NCBI GenBank assembly: GCA_001600455.1
Contig: BCKC01000002.1
Span: forward strand, 3,362,171 to 3,426,170
Reading direction: 5' to 3'
Length of the DNA: 64,000 nt
Source of the DNA: Endocalyx cinctus
Taxonomy: Eukaryota; Ascomycota; Sordariomycetes; Amphisphaeriales; Apiosporaceae
Shown here: one piece after another, positions 36,249 to 46,889 of the stretch
Layout: every line of letters starts with the position of its first letter
Position numbering within the stretch: the stretch's first letter is position 1
The notes under the pieces: model-generated
What the model saw: the letters and a program-made list of their open reading frames with translations, nothing else
Told to the model about the DNA's origin: nothing
Database searches by the model: none
Translations under genes and position numbers: made by a program

Positions 36249-37856
36249 TATAGTGTCTTAATCATCTGGTGATTGTTGAAGACTGGCTGCTTATGTATAA
36301 TTATATCTACTCGTATATGATTCGCCATTTACTTGTGGGCCCGTGGCCTCTCCAAGAGTTGCTGATCTAATCATGAATTTGCCGGATGGAGCGTACGTAG
36401 ACATCCGGCGACCCGTAAATTCTTACTCCGTAATCTTAGTACGCTACATAAGTATATGGCTGCATGGTTCATTCTTAACGATCATCTTGGAATGATCAAG
36501 GTTTCTCTACTAATTTTTACCTAAAAGATAATCAAATCTTGTTAAAGTCTGTTCACATAGTACGTGTGTATCATGTTTCAAGATACTTGTTTCAATCATC
36601 ATGTAACATACTTAAGTACACAGTAGAAACGTCACCCGTCAAAGTGTAGTAGAATATTCTTAGATACAGCCTCGTCGCCGTCGTCGTGGGCAGCCTAGTA
36701 AGCAGCAGGGTGCTCGAAACTAGCAATCAGAAACATCTTACACTTGGACAGATTTTCCTCATAACGACATTAGGCAGCTAGTACGTATATAAGAAATGCT
36801 TTCCCTGACATATATCGTTAATAATAGAAAAGAGGAGACGGCTAGTATAACACAGTACAAGTACATTTTAACCTAGCCGTGCTACGGAGCCTAGTAAATT
36901 AGCTTGCCAAAGCTTGCACTTCTCTTGCGCGCCCTAGTCTTTATGGGTTTAGAGGATTATTTTGTAATGCATCACCCAGTGAACAGCGACTTTTAAATAT
37001 TATGGTTATCCACATTGTTAGGTGCTATTCATATTAATACGAGGTATTGTATAATAAGAGTATTGGATTAATTTCTTGCTCATTAGCGATCTATAATTCT
37101 TTTCTCGATGCCTTGCAGCTCAGCATCGTCGGACCGGAGGGAAGAAATGGGTATGAAGAATGAAGAGATCGAGGATAACATACATATACCTACCTATAAA
37201 ACGCACCAAACACTAGCTACAGATATGCCGCGAATATAGTGTCAAGAAACGTATTCGGAGAAAGTTATTAGCAGAATTAATGAATGGTTGATCAATGTTT
37301 CGAGGTCGATGTTCTAGATCTTCGATCAAGAAGCTAGTAACGTTGGCAAGTTCGAGTCATAACGCTTTGAATCTTCGTACAAACTTCAACTCGAGGCGAG
37401 CTCCAGATATACCACAGTACCTATATTCTTGTCGTCGAAGAATTTATGGAGACGTCGTTCAAAGGGAGGGGAGACAATCTATCTGTAAGACTTGTAACAC
37501 CCTCCACCACCAGCAAAAGAGAGGATCCTCTAGCTTCGCCACAATAACCCATGTCCTTGCCGTCGACGCCCTCTAACTTGGATTTTCCTGGCAATGATGT
37601 GATCGCAAGGTGCGACAAGGTCTTAGATTTCCTGCTCAAGTTCGATACACTTTAACGAATAATTTTAAGGCCTACGATGTACTGTGTATATCTTCAGGCT
37701 ATTAGATCTCGGCGAAACTTTTCTACTATGAAAAGCCAATGCTCGACTATTGGGAAGGCTTTCTCGAGTGAGTGAGAGGTTAGGTAGGCCACACATATCT
37801 CTATCTCGTCACCAGCCTGAGATGCTCGGAGATTTATAGTGTGGCGCTGATAGGGT

Positions 37857-37914
37857 GATAAGATGAGACGACAAGAGATGGGATGGGATGAGATGAGATG
37901 AGATGAGACGAGAC
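37857..37914 (+). repeat. GATGA pentanucleotide microsatellite
   Basis: Imperfect tandem GATGA/GACGA units about 58 nt long. Confidence 0.75.
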
Positions 37915-39758
37915 GGTAAGTGAATAATTCAAATTTTTGTGCATATACGAATATATACGACACTTACTTAGCTTCGCCGATGGTTTACTATGTAAGGGAA
38001 TCTAGGTGATAAAAGAGATAGATGAAAAAGTGAAATTCATATCGGCAGCAGGTTACACTACGTGAGGCTCCCGGTAGCTCCGGCCGTATTACAATGGTGC
38101 AAACTTTTTCTTCCACTTAAATTACTGACGGATCTAAAACGAAGGCCACCTAAGCAGCGAGCGGGCGCGGAGGTTTCGAGCGCCGCTGTCTGACGATAGG
38201 ATTGGTTCCTACTAGGTATATTAATTGCGAGAGCACAAACGTGTGGAGAGAGACGAGGGGAAAAAAGAATAAAAATAAAGGAAGAGAGGGGGAAAAATGA
38301 AAAAGAAAAGAAGCAATCCTTGATGTTGCTCTGTTTCACGTCGGTGATTATATTTCTTTCAACCCCTTTTCATACTAGTGTACCGACGTCCTGTACTGTG
38401 TACTGTGTAGACGTGTCTGCAGGGGGTTTTGAAATCTGCGCTACACGGCGGGTACCTTGCGGCAAGAATAACCTTAGATCTTAGAATATATGCACTATTA
38501 GTGTATGTGTATGCGAAAGATGTATATGGGTATTCCTGGAGGTCGACGAGGTCGGCGAGTCAAGTTATATGCTGATGTTGATGCTAAAGATGCACGTTGA
38601 GCAGAATTTGGCGAGTCAAGATGTGCTAAGCGACCTTCTCGAAGATTGTTGGGATGAGTTCGTCTAAGTCTAGTATACTATATTATACACGTTATAATAG
38701 TAATAGGTGGGAATATGCCCAAGCTGACAGCAGTTAAAATGACGAGCACTGCATATATGCTATATAGGTATAATAGAATAATATCTCATTGGTGTTGGTC
38801 GGAATTAGCTGAGGTTGATCTTGTGTCTCACAACCTAGCAGCGTGCATTTTAAACCTGGTTCCTGTGAGAAGTGGCTTTTGAACTCGTGGATATTGCTAG
38901 TTACGGCACGCGGAAGTGTATGATCGAATACTACCGCTATAAAAAGATCATGGTCGATCCTTGGTGGTATGAGAAACGTGAGAGAAATCACCTTCAAGTA
39001 ACACAGTAATTGCGATTGCCACATCGAAGCGTTGGCGTGTCATCGTGGAAACAACCGTCTCTGCCGCACTGACTCTCGAATAGTCTAAGCAACGATAGTA
39101 AGGTCGACGGTAAAAGTTGTAAGGTGGATTCAAATGATACAGATATGCTAATACTGGTAATCGAAATTGAGCATAGTGTAAATAATATGAACCAAGACGA
39201 ATGATTACCTGAAGATGGTTAGTTCCATCACCGGTCTCCTTTCCATCAATGAGCATAGACGAATATATTAAATAAATAAAGTAGTATGAGTGAACGAACG
39301 ATGAGATATCTTCATTCACGTTGGTTTCACAGATTTTTGACTTCGTATTCATTTCATTCGTCGTAACTTTCTTTTTCTTTCTTCCTCTTCTCATTTATTT
39401 CTCACTTACGTGGTAAGTGTATTTTACCATTCGATTCTTGACACTCATTTTTATTTTTATTTTTTTTTAGACTGGTCTATTTAAACCTTCATCATCATTT
39501 CTTCTCTTCGTTGATCGAAGAAATCAACTTTGGTACCACCCTGGTCGCGGATCTTCCTCCGAAAAGAAATAAAAAAATTTTTCTTCTTCTTTTTTTCTTT
39601 CTTCTTTCTTCTTTCGTTTTAAAAGATCAGCTTACGTGGGCTCTCCAAGTACGAACTAGGGGATCCAGACCAATCATTGTTATACCCTGGCAGCGGATAA
39701 GTCCCCCATGGTGGGTTTGATTGGGCAAGGATTTTGGATGTTCATTTCGCCGTAAAAG

Positions 39759-39782
39759 AAAAAAAAAAAAAAAAAAAAAAAA
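39759..39782. repeat. A24 homopolymer
   Basis: Uninterrupted run of 24 A in intergenic DNA; one of the longest of many A/T homopolymers in the window. Confidence 0.85.
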
Positions 39783-40455
39783 CAAGGGCATCGTTCTTAC
39801 TAGGGCACGGCCATATCCTGGAAAGCGGGAAATCATATAGGGAGAGAGAAGAAAAGAAAGACAGAAAAAAGAAGGTGGAAACACGCACAGAGAGTGCCGA
39901 TAATATACAAGTGGAAAAAAAAAAGTTTCGCCTGGTCGAGCAAGGGGGTGACAGAGACAGAGGTTATAACGCGTGAATCCCACTCTGGACAACCTTGAGA
40001 AGCATCACCCAAATCGAGAGAGGATCTGAGCACCCAAGAGCTGCACATCAACTTAAGATCTGAAAAATTTGGCTAAGTATAGTTACGAATCCAAACTGCC
40101 TACTTCCCTGCCATTTTACGATAAAAACGGAGCTCCAAATTTGTATATTATACATTACAAAATCTCTTACCCCTGGTAGCCCTGCACGACACTTCCTAGG
40201 GTTCCTTTATAAAAATTACCCAGACAGACGTCAAGACGAGGATCAAGGATTACTTTTACGTGGTAGAGCCAACGCATGGGCATCTTAATCCCCGTTCCCG
40301 TCCCATCCAATCCGGCATCAACCCAAACACGCGACAATCGGCACCACAACGCGTTTATCACCTTGTTTTCATTGCTTTTTTAGCCAAACGAGGCCCACCG
40401 AATAGCAAACATTACCATCCCATCCTTTCTCTCACCTCATCTCACCACATTCATC

Positions 40456-40489
40456 CACTCACTCACTCACTTCATTCATTCATTCATTC
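40456..40489 (+). repeat. CACT/CATT tetranucleotide microsatellite
   Basis: Tandem CACT units passing into CATT units, inside the pyrimidine-rich putative leader of the membrane-protein gene. Confidence 0.75.
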
Positions 40490-41297
40490 GTTACTTTACA
40501 GATCTAACCCCAATTCTTTTTTTTCTTTCTTTTATATTATTATATTGGATCGACTTTTTTCTGCGGCCTGATATTCCGGCCAGCTTCTTTTTATCTAACA
40601 CACATATCACTTCATCACACTCTTTTCTATACCATCAAGATCTCGTATCTATACTCAATTACTCCTTCATGTCAAGGATCTCATCTCTTTTCTTCGTCGT
40701 TCGTTACACCAACCTTTTATATCCTACTTTGCTTTGATTAGCCCGGTGGGATATTGTATACTCTTCTTCATAAACCACTTGGATATTTCTACACGCATCC
40801 GCTCCATGTCTACGAAACTGAACCGGTTATATCGTCAACCCGCAAACCACTCGTACTTAGGATCCTTCGTTAATCGTATAGTAAGAGCTGATTGTTCTGG
40901 AAAAAATCCATCTTCCCGTCGGCATTTCGTCTCTGCGGCTATCCCGTCTTCCGTCTCTTTGCCAACTTTTCCCGGTTCCACCTGTTTAGCCTCTAAGTTT
41001 CACAAATCATTTCTAGGAACTTGATAGTGGTGAATCAAGATTTTTTATTTCTTAGGTTACCCACCTGGTCGTGTTTGGTTATAGGTGTGTCATCTGGGCA
41101 GTGTTTTCCATCGACTGATCGAAGCCGCGCAGGCACACAATACTTACGGCCGTTTAACTACCTTTTTTGGCTGCCGACATCTTTAAGCGAGACCGCGGTG
41201 TCTCTTTCTTCCCTCTCTAGAAAAGGCTATTTTGCCTATCTAGTTTTTTTCCCCTTTAATATCCTTTAACGCTTACAGCTTTGACTTGTCTTTCACC

Positions 41298-42692
41298 ATG
41301 TCATTGCGTAATACATGTCTCGTTGTGCTCGGCACCACCGCCTCGCTAGCAACGGGTGCCGTTATTGCACTAGAGATAGTCATTGCTTACACTCAATTGG
41401 AATCGTCGCAACCCGTATTTATAACAGCGATTGTCGGGGCTGTGTTGGAAACGGTTGTTCTCGTTGTTCTGGGTATTTCGCTGGTGGATCGGATTCGGAT
41501 GCAGTCTAAGAATGGTTCGAAGCGGACGTCGTTACTGTTGGCTTTAAGTTTATCTACCAGCACGCTAGCGGCCGCGGCATCAATTGTGCTCTTGGTATTA
41601 ATGCGAGGGACAGAGCATTCACTGAAAAACGATATTCGCCTTTCCACTACAGAATGTCTCGTTGGATCTTCAATCGCGCTAGGCTCCGCGACTGTGGGCC
41701 AGTTCCTCTTCTCCATTCTTCATTTCATCCAGTCTCGCACGCCGGATTGCGAATGGGCCATGTCTCTCCACACTAATGAAGAAGCCCGCCGATCTCCGTA
41801 CGGTCGAGTGAAAACCGTTCGTTATTCGCAAACCCGACCTACTACTCACCAAACACGAATGGTGGAAAGGATGCCGATCCAATACGAGAGCCGGCCTAGC
41901 TCGAGCGGCGGCAAGTCTGCAGCGGAAACAATGAGCTCGTTCCGCAGCTCTTTCTCTCACGCCACTCGCCCTTTCGGTTCGAAGACTCGTTTACTCTCCA
42001 GCAGTTCGAATCGGTCAAGAATAGGGCGTCGGGATCCTTCAATCGATTCAGCTTCTTATCGCGAGCACTGCAGCAGTATAACGGAGGATGGATTTGATTC
42101 GTGGGACACTTCTTCTGTGGACCCCCACAATCGACAGATGGCCATCGATCCATCCTCCCCTATCCGACCTCGATTTTTAGAAACTATCCCCGCAAGCCCG
42201 ACCACGAGCAGGAGTCCCAGCCCCGGTTACCCGTTGGACCTCGAGCCTCCTAAGCGATGTCGGAGTCGGAGTTACAGCCCTGTCCGGAGGGCGGAGCAGG
42301 AATTGATTGCGACGCATCAGACCTCATCTAACGACGAGTTACATATTCACCCACTTTTCCGATCGGACTCCCCGGCCCCTCCGGCGGCGACCCCGGGCAC
42401 GATGGTAATCGCGGCACCGCAAGCCGGGCAATTCATCACGGAGAAGTCGTTGACGCGGATGCGCAGCGGCAGCTTACCGGCGAGCCCGAGCCCTCTGAGC
42501 CGCGAGGGCAGCTCCGCCAGCTCGTCGAGGGATCGTCTCTATCCCGAACCGGTGATGGAAGAGAGGAAGATGACGCCTCCCATACCCGAGTGGATCCTGA
42601 CGGCCGGTTCCCGAACGAGCCTGAACGAGTACCAGTGCAGGAAACTCCGAGAACGGGACGGATCTTCGCCGGAAGCCGAGCAGAGCCAGTAG
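41298..42692 (+). CDS. Four-TM membrane protein with long Ser/Pro-rich cytosolic tail; function unknown
   Basis: Single exon, 464 residues from the ATG of MSLRNTCLVVLGTTASLATG. Four hydrophobic segments are visible at about 8-31, 40-63, 79-101 and 120-143, with a basic loop (RIRMQSKNGSKR) between the second and third. The remaining 320 residues are Ser, Pro and Arg rich and probably disordered, with many SP/TP sites (TTSRSPSPGYPLDL, PLFRSDSPAPPAATP, GSLPASPSPLSREG) that could be phosphorylated. The layout of a small four-helix bundle plus a long regulatory tail is common among fungal plasma-membrane proteins of unknown role, but I cannot assign a family. A pyrimidine-rich leader with a possible upstream frame precedes it. 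Its partner upstream is GABA transaminase, more than 7 kb away, so no shared function is implied. Confidence 0.82.
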   Translation: MSLRNTCLVVLGTTASLATGAVIALEIVIAYTQLESSQPVFITAIVGAVLETVVLVVLGISLVDRIRMQSKNGSKRTSLLLALSLSTSTLAAAASIVLLVLMRGTEHSLKNDIRLSTTECLVGSSIALGSATVGQFLFSILHFIQSRTPDCEWAMSLHTNEEARRSPYGRVKTVRYSQTRPTTHQTRMVERMPIQYESRPSSSGGKSAAETMSSFRSSFSHATRPFGSKTRLLSSSSNRSRIGRRDPSIDSASYREHCSSITEDGFDSWDTSSVDPHNRQMAIDPSSPIRPRFLETIPASPTTSRSPSPGYPLDLEPPKRCRSRSYSPVRRAEQELIATHQTSSNDELHIHPLFRSDSPAPPAATPGTMVIAAPQAGQFITEKSLTRMRSGSLPASPSPLSREGSSASSSRDRLYPEPVMEERKMTPPIPEWILTAGSRTSLNEYQCRKLRERDGSSPEAEQSQ

Positions 42693-42886
42693 ATTCTGGT
42701 ACATGATAATGTTTTGAATGATGATGTAATGATTTGCGATATGGGCACGGTACCTTTGAAGGGGTGGGAAAAGATAAAGAGGTCCTATCACGTCGGAGGA
42801 ATGCCTGCCCACATGTTCCGAATCATTTCTACTATACCCTCTCGATAGAGTGGGTATACTCCTTTTCCTTTCCGTTTTCTTTGTAT

Positions 42887-42924
42887 AGTGTGTGTGTGTG
42901 TCAGATGTGTGCCTGTGTGTGTGG
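42887..42924 (+). repeat. GT dinucleotide microsatellite
   Basis: Two GT blocks separated by CAGATGTGTGCC in the 3' flank of the membrane-protein gene. Confidence 0.75.
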
Positions 42925-43284
42925 TTCGTATGATTGATTTGATTGACTTGGGTGATTTGGGGTTTGGGGTTTGGGTTATGTTTTTTTTGGTAAGACGAGT
43001 GCTTTCTTGTGATACCAAAAATATTTCATTTAGCGTGGCGTTGATTATTATCACCCTTATTACTTATTTGTTAATGTTAGTGACTATTATATATTTACTC
43101 AGTACATGGATATACATATATCTTATTAGATAATCTAGTTGTATACGTATATATTAAAGATATAAAAAGTAAAAAAATAAAAAAAATAAATATTGTATAT
43201 ACTACTAAGTCATGATGAATCCATACATATGCATATCCGAAACTGTCTCTGCTTTGTCCTATTCCACCTCTATATTTTTTTCGG

Positions 43285-43293
43285 GGTGGCAAA
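43285..43293 (+). promoter_or_regulatory. GGTGGCAAA, a PACE-like motif upstream of RAD23
   Basis: Exact match to the proteasome-associated control element bound by Rpn4 in yeast, about 940 bp before the RAD23 start. The distance and uncertain use of PACE in filamentous fungi make function doubtful. Confidence 0.25.
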
Positions 43294-43354
43294 ATGAGAG
43301 AGAAATCCTCAATGTACACTATACTCCGTAGATATAGGTACTCTGGTAGGTCTG

Positions 43355-43376
43355 GCTACCTACCTAGGTAGGTAGC
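43355..43376. repeat. 22-bp perfect palindrome of the TACCTAGGTA family
   Basis: Runs from GCTACC to GGTAGC with the CCTAGG core in the middle, and reads identically on both strands. Confidence 0.9.
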
Positions 43377-43687
43377 GTAGCAGGAGTAGAATAGTGGATA
43401 AGAAACAACCCTAGGACTATTGGGGATTATTGACGTAAAGACGGGTACAAGTAAGCCCTGGTAAAGCAATGTAAGTACCTACCAAATAGTGTAATAGTGT
43501 AATAAATGGGGCTGAAGCAAGAGATGCTGCATTATGTATACTACTCCGTATGTACTGTACTACGATTTAACTACCCTACTTAAGTACTAAATAGTATAGA
43601 TTCACTCAAAAATACTGATCTTAAGCCCATTTAAAACTCCCCAACTGTTCCACGATAGCCTTTATAAGGTACCTAAGTAAGTACCTG

Positions 43688-43713
43688 ACCAGATAGGTAC
43701 CTACCTATCTGGT
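43688..43713. repeat. 26-nt inverted repeat (12-bp arms, 2-nt spacer)
   Basis: Left arm ACCAGATAGGTA, spacer CC, right arm TACCTATCTGGT. The left-arm sequence recurs at about 56278-56289 upstream of the ABC transporter. Confidence 0.9.
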
Positions 43714-44235
43714 ACATAGTATGTATGTACAAGTACACTATATAAAGCACTGAGCCTTGCACAAAAAGGCTATCAATTTATAATAATATGATTGGTTCGC
43801 TGTTAATTACCTCCCCGCAATTATCGGCGTAAGTTGTTTGTATTTGACTAGGATTTTCTAGGTCAGCCGGCTGGTAACCTTGCCAGTCTGCCAGACTCTT
43901 TTGCCCCGCGAACACATCACTAAACTGCTACCTGAATTCTGAATTTCATTTACATCCCATACATTTCGTACATTTCATATACATTCCATACTACACCACC
44001 CATTCACTGTTAAAACCCAACAAGCTGGTTTTATTTGGTGGAACGAATTGAAAAATATATTAATTTTTCTCTTCTTTTCTTGTTTAACTTCCCCTTATTT
44101 CCTTCTTATTTCTTTCCTTTCTCAACCCGTCATCACCTGCGCATCTCATTAATAAAAAAAAATTAACTTATATTCCACTTGACAATCTCATCAATTCTTC
44201 AGTATTTGATCCCCAACTTCCATTCGCCTGTAATC

Positions 44236-45939
44236 ATGAAGGTCACTTTCAAGGTATGTCGAAGGACCTCTAGAAGAATATGCCTACTTTTGTCGGGCTG
44301 CCTGTCATTTCTCTCCTTGATATTAACTATAATATGTTCACGATCCGTCGCTAACCATACGGCTGTATAATAGGATCTTAAGCAGAATCGTTTTACGATC
44401 GATGTTGAGCCCACAGAACTCGTATGTCGTCATCAAATCTCTAGTCAGAATCTTATTTAAATTTGAACATATCAAGAAAACAATACAAGATAGCCCATCT
44501 TTTAAAAAAAAAAAAAAAAAAAATTATATCAACACTTTTTCCCCCGTGGCTACCTACATATCGTCGCTGACAAGAGGATACTACTAGATTTCTGCTGTGA
44601 AGCAGAAGATTTCGGATGAGAAGGGATGGGACCCTAAAGCACAGAAACTCATCTATTCTGGTAAGCTCCAACTTGATTTTGCCCCCCCAATTTTGACATA
44701 GCCTATATATTGACTCATATTGCACTAGGTAAAATTCTTAAAGATGACGATACTGTTGAGTCTTATAAGATTGAAGAGAAGGGATTCGTTGTCTGTATGT
44801 TGAACAAGGTATGTGTGGCCTCCGTAGGATTTTCACCTGACACAAATTTTATTAAACCATACCTAGCCGAAGCCTGCCGCTGAGCCTGCCGCTGCCGCGA
44901 AACCTTCCACATCAACCTCGACAGCTCCCCCCGAGACCCCTGCACGATCGGTCGCCGCTACTCCGGCTGCACCTCCTGCCCCTTCGCATTCGACTAGCAG
45001 CAGTACTGCCGTTCCAGCTACGCCGTCCCCCGCTCCCGCCCCCGCTGGCGATAGTTCTATGGCGATGGGAGCTGAGCGGGAAGATGTGATCGCTAACATG
45101 GTTGCCATGGGTTTCGAGCGATCGCAAGCCGAAGCTGCGCTGCGAGCTGCATTCTATAATCCCGACCGCGCCGTAGAGTATTTGCTTAATGTGAGTTGAC
45201 AAGTTTGGTTAATGGATCGAATCAAACGCGACAAAAATGCTAACATTAGACTCGTACAAAGGGCATCCCTGAAAGTGCTCGACAACCTCAGCAGGCCGCC
45301 CCTCCATCTCAACCCGCTTCTAGCGGCGCCGGAGCCCCTGCCGCCATGCCTGATCAAGAGGCTGAAGGCGGAGGTGTCAACCTCTTTGACCTCGCCGCTC
45401 AACAAGGTCGGGGTGGAAGCCGTGGCGGTGCTGGTGCCGGTGCTGCTGCGCAGTCTCCTAGCGCAGCAGCAGTTGCTGCCGCCGCAGCTGGTGGCCGAGA
45501 CCTGGGGAATTTGGACTTTCTCAGAAATAATGCGCAGTTCCAGCAGCTTCGCCAAGTAGTACAGCAGCAGCCTCAGATGCTCGAACCGATCCTCCAGCAA
45601 CTCGGAGCTGGCAACCCGCAACTCGCGCAATTGATCGCTCAGAATCCTGACCAGTTTTTGGCTTTGTTAGGTGAAGAGGCTGATGATGACGCACCTTTGC
45701 CTCCCGGAGCTCAGGCTATTAGCGTAACCGAGGAGGAGCGTGATGCTATCGAGAGAGTAAGTTTATCTTGAGCATATCATTCTCGCGGGCTAGATGCTGA
45801 CGGATATCTGTAGTTATGTCGACTAGGCTTTGACCGAGATGCCGCCATCCAAGCCTACTTCGCCTGCGACAAAAACGAGGAATTAGCCGCCAATTTCTTG
45901 TTCGACCAACCGGAAGACGACGACCCTCCGCAGAACTAG
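44236..45939 (+). CDS. RAD23: UV-excision repair / proteasome shuttle protein RAD23
   Basis: Seven exons: 44236-44253, 44374-44421, 44588-44660, 44729-44808, 44867-45190, 45262-45756 and 45814-45939. All joints hold frame; 387 residues. The N-terminal ubiquitin-like domain (1 to about 75: [20 protein letters not shown], then [20 protein letters not shown]) is cut into four small exons. An Ala/Pro/Ser linker follows, then UBA1 at about 143-181 ([20 protein letters not shown]), a Gly/Ala/Gln-rich linker, the XPC/Rad4-binding helical domain at about 265-317 ([20 protein letters not shown]) and UBA2 at about 335-380, with the last intron inside it. By family knowledge Rad23 carries ubiquitylated proteins to the proteasome through UBL and UBA domains, and stabilises Rad4 in nucleotide-excision repair. 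Intron 2 contains an A20 run (44504-44523). The first exon is only 18 nt. It is convergent with BDP1. Confidence 0.97.
44504..44523 (+). repeat. A20 homopolymer inside RAD23 intron 2
   Basis: Lies 82 nt after the intron 2 donor and 64 nt before exon 3; spliced out, so length changes should be tolerated. Confidence 0.85.
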
Positions 45940-46889
45940 ATTAATATACTGTCCTATATTAATACTGCGTTATTTTCACGAAACCCCATATACGATGATC
46001 ACGATATCCAGGACTCTGTCTTTACACTAATAGGAGTATCATTCCAGCTCTGGTCGTTCAAGACTTACTAGAAAACTAATCTTACTTCTTCTGCTGGAGG
46101 GACGGAATGAAGATAAAAGATGATCCTTTTGAGGTGGCCTCACCTCGTCCTCTCTGGTTTCTCGCTCGTGGGTAGCCTATGCGGAAGAAGTTCTTATTTC
46201 ACGATATCCATTTCTTTCACTTGATAATAGCCCCCCTCGAACTCAGGTCGTGTTGTATGTTATAGCCGACTCGGCTAACTCAGACGTACCATGCCCTGCA
46301 TGGAAGGAGATAGGACAAAAAAAATGAAAATGATTTTTTTTTTTCAAACCCCGTAACCTTGGTAATGCTGTGTTTTCGGCTTCATAACATCGTAAGAAGT
46401 AAAAAAAAAACCCGTCTTATAAGAGTGTATCGCGTAGTAACATCATCGCTATCATGAGGGCTTCGTCCGCATCATTCAATGACAGATTAACACTTTAAAT
46501 GCGTATGATATCACAAATTCGACTGCAAGTACTCATTGACCCGGGGAAAGCACTCGATAGTGAACAACTATCTTATCTATGCGCTCAATAATATACACAC
46601 GATCGAGGCCGACCCAAAAGAACAGTGTTTTCACAATTTCCTTTCTTCCCGTGACTGCTAGGAACAAGTCCAATGTGGACTATGAGAGGGGGGGAAGAGA
46701 GAAATAGGGGGGTTAAGGGATTGTACGACGACTTTGTGACGAATCTTTTCAACGCAAATAAAAACAAAGAAAGGGGGTATCAAACAAATAAAAAAAAAAT
46801 AAAAAAAGTTTTCTCTGTGCCTCCGACCCTTTTCCTTTTCCATCAAATATCCACCTTGAGAACTCGTGCGTAAAAAAGAAGCAAATGTT
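45940..46889. other. Convergent intergenic region, 0.95 kb (RAD23 / BDP1)
   Basis: Two 3' flanks, with A/T runs near 46318-46345 and 46401-46410. No gene seen. Confidence 0.6.

Larger units (their letters stand above)
36249..41297. other. Gene-poor intergenic region, right part (5 kb)
   Basis: The longest stretch without a supported gene. It holds a TACTCCGTA copy at 36424-36432, a GATGA-type repeat at 37857-37914, an A24 run at 39759-39782 and a CACT/CATT repeat at 40456-40489. Frames of 90-150 codons on the minus strand between 38734 and 39394 overlap each other but show no recognisable domain. From about 40280 the plus strand turns pyrimidine-rich, as in a long 5' leader of the membrane-protein gene, and includes a 72-codon upstream frame at 40806-41024. 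Confidence 0.5.
42693..44235. other. Tandem intergenic region upstream of RAD23 (1.5 kb)
   Basis: Holds the 3' flank of the membrane-protein gene, a GT repeat (42887-42924), two copies of TACTCCGTA (43322-43330 and 43542-43550), a GGTGGCAAA motif at 43285-43293, a 22-bp perfect palindrome (43355-43376) and a 26-nt inverted repeat (43688-43713). The RAD23 leader just before 44236 is T/C-rich. No gene seen. Confidence 0.6.

Noticed and set aside
38734..39394. Overlapping minus-strand frames of 96 and 148 codons
   Set aside because: Two frames compete over the same DNA, neither has recognisable content, and joining them needs unsupported introns.
36014..40489. CRISPR-like arrays
   Set aside because: The tandem repeats are simple 4-5 nt microsatellites without spacers, in a eukaryotic genome.
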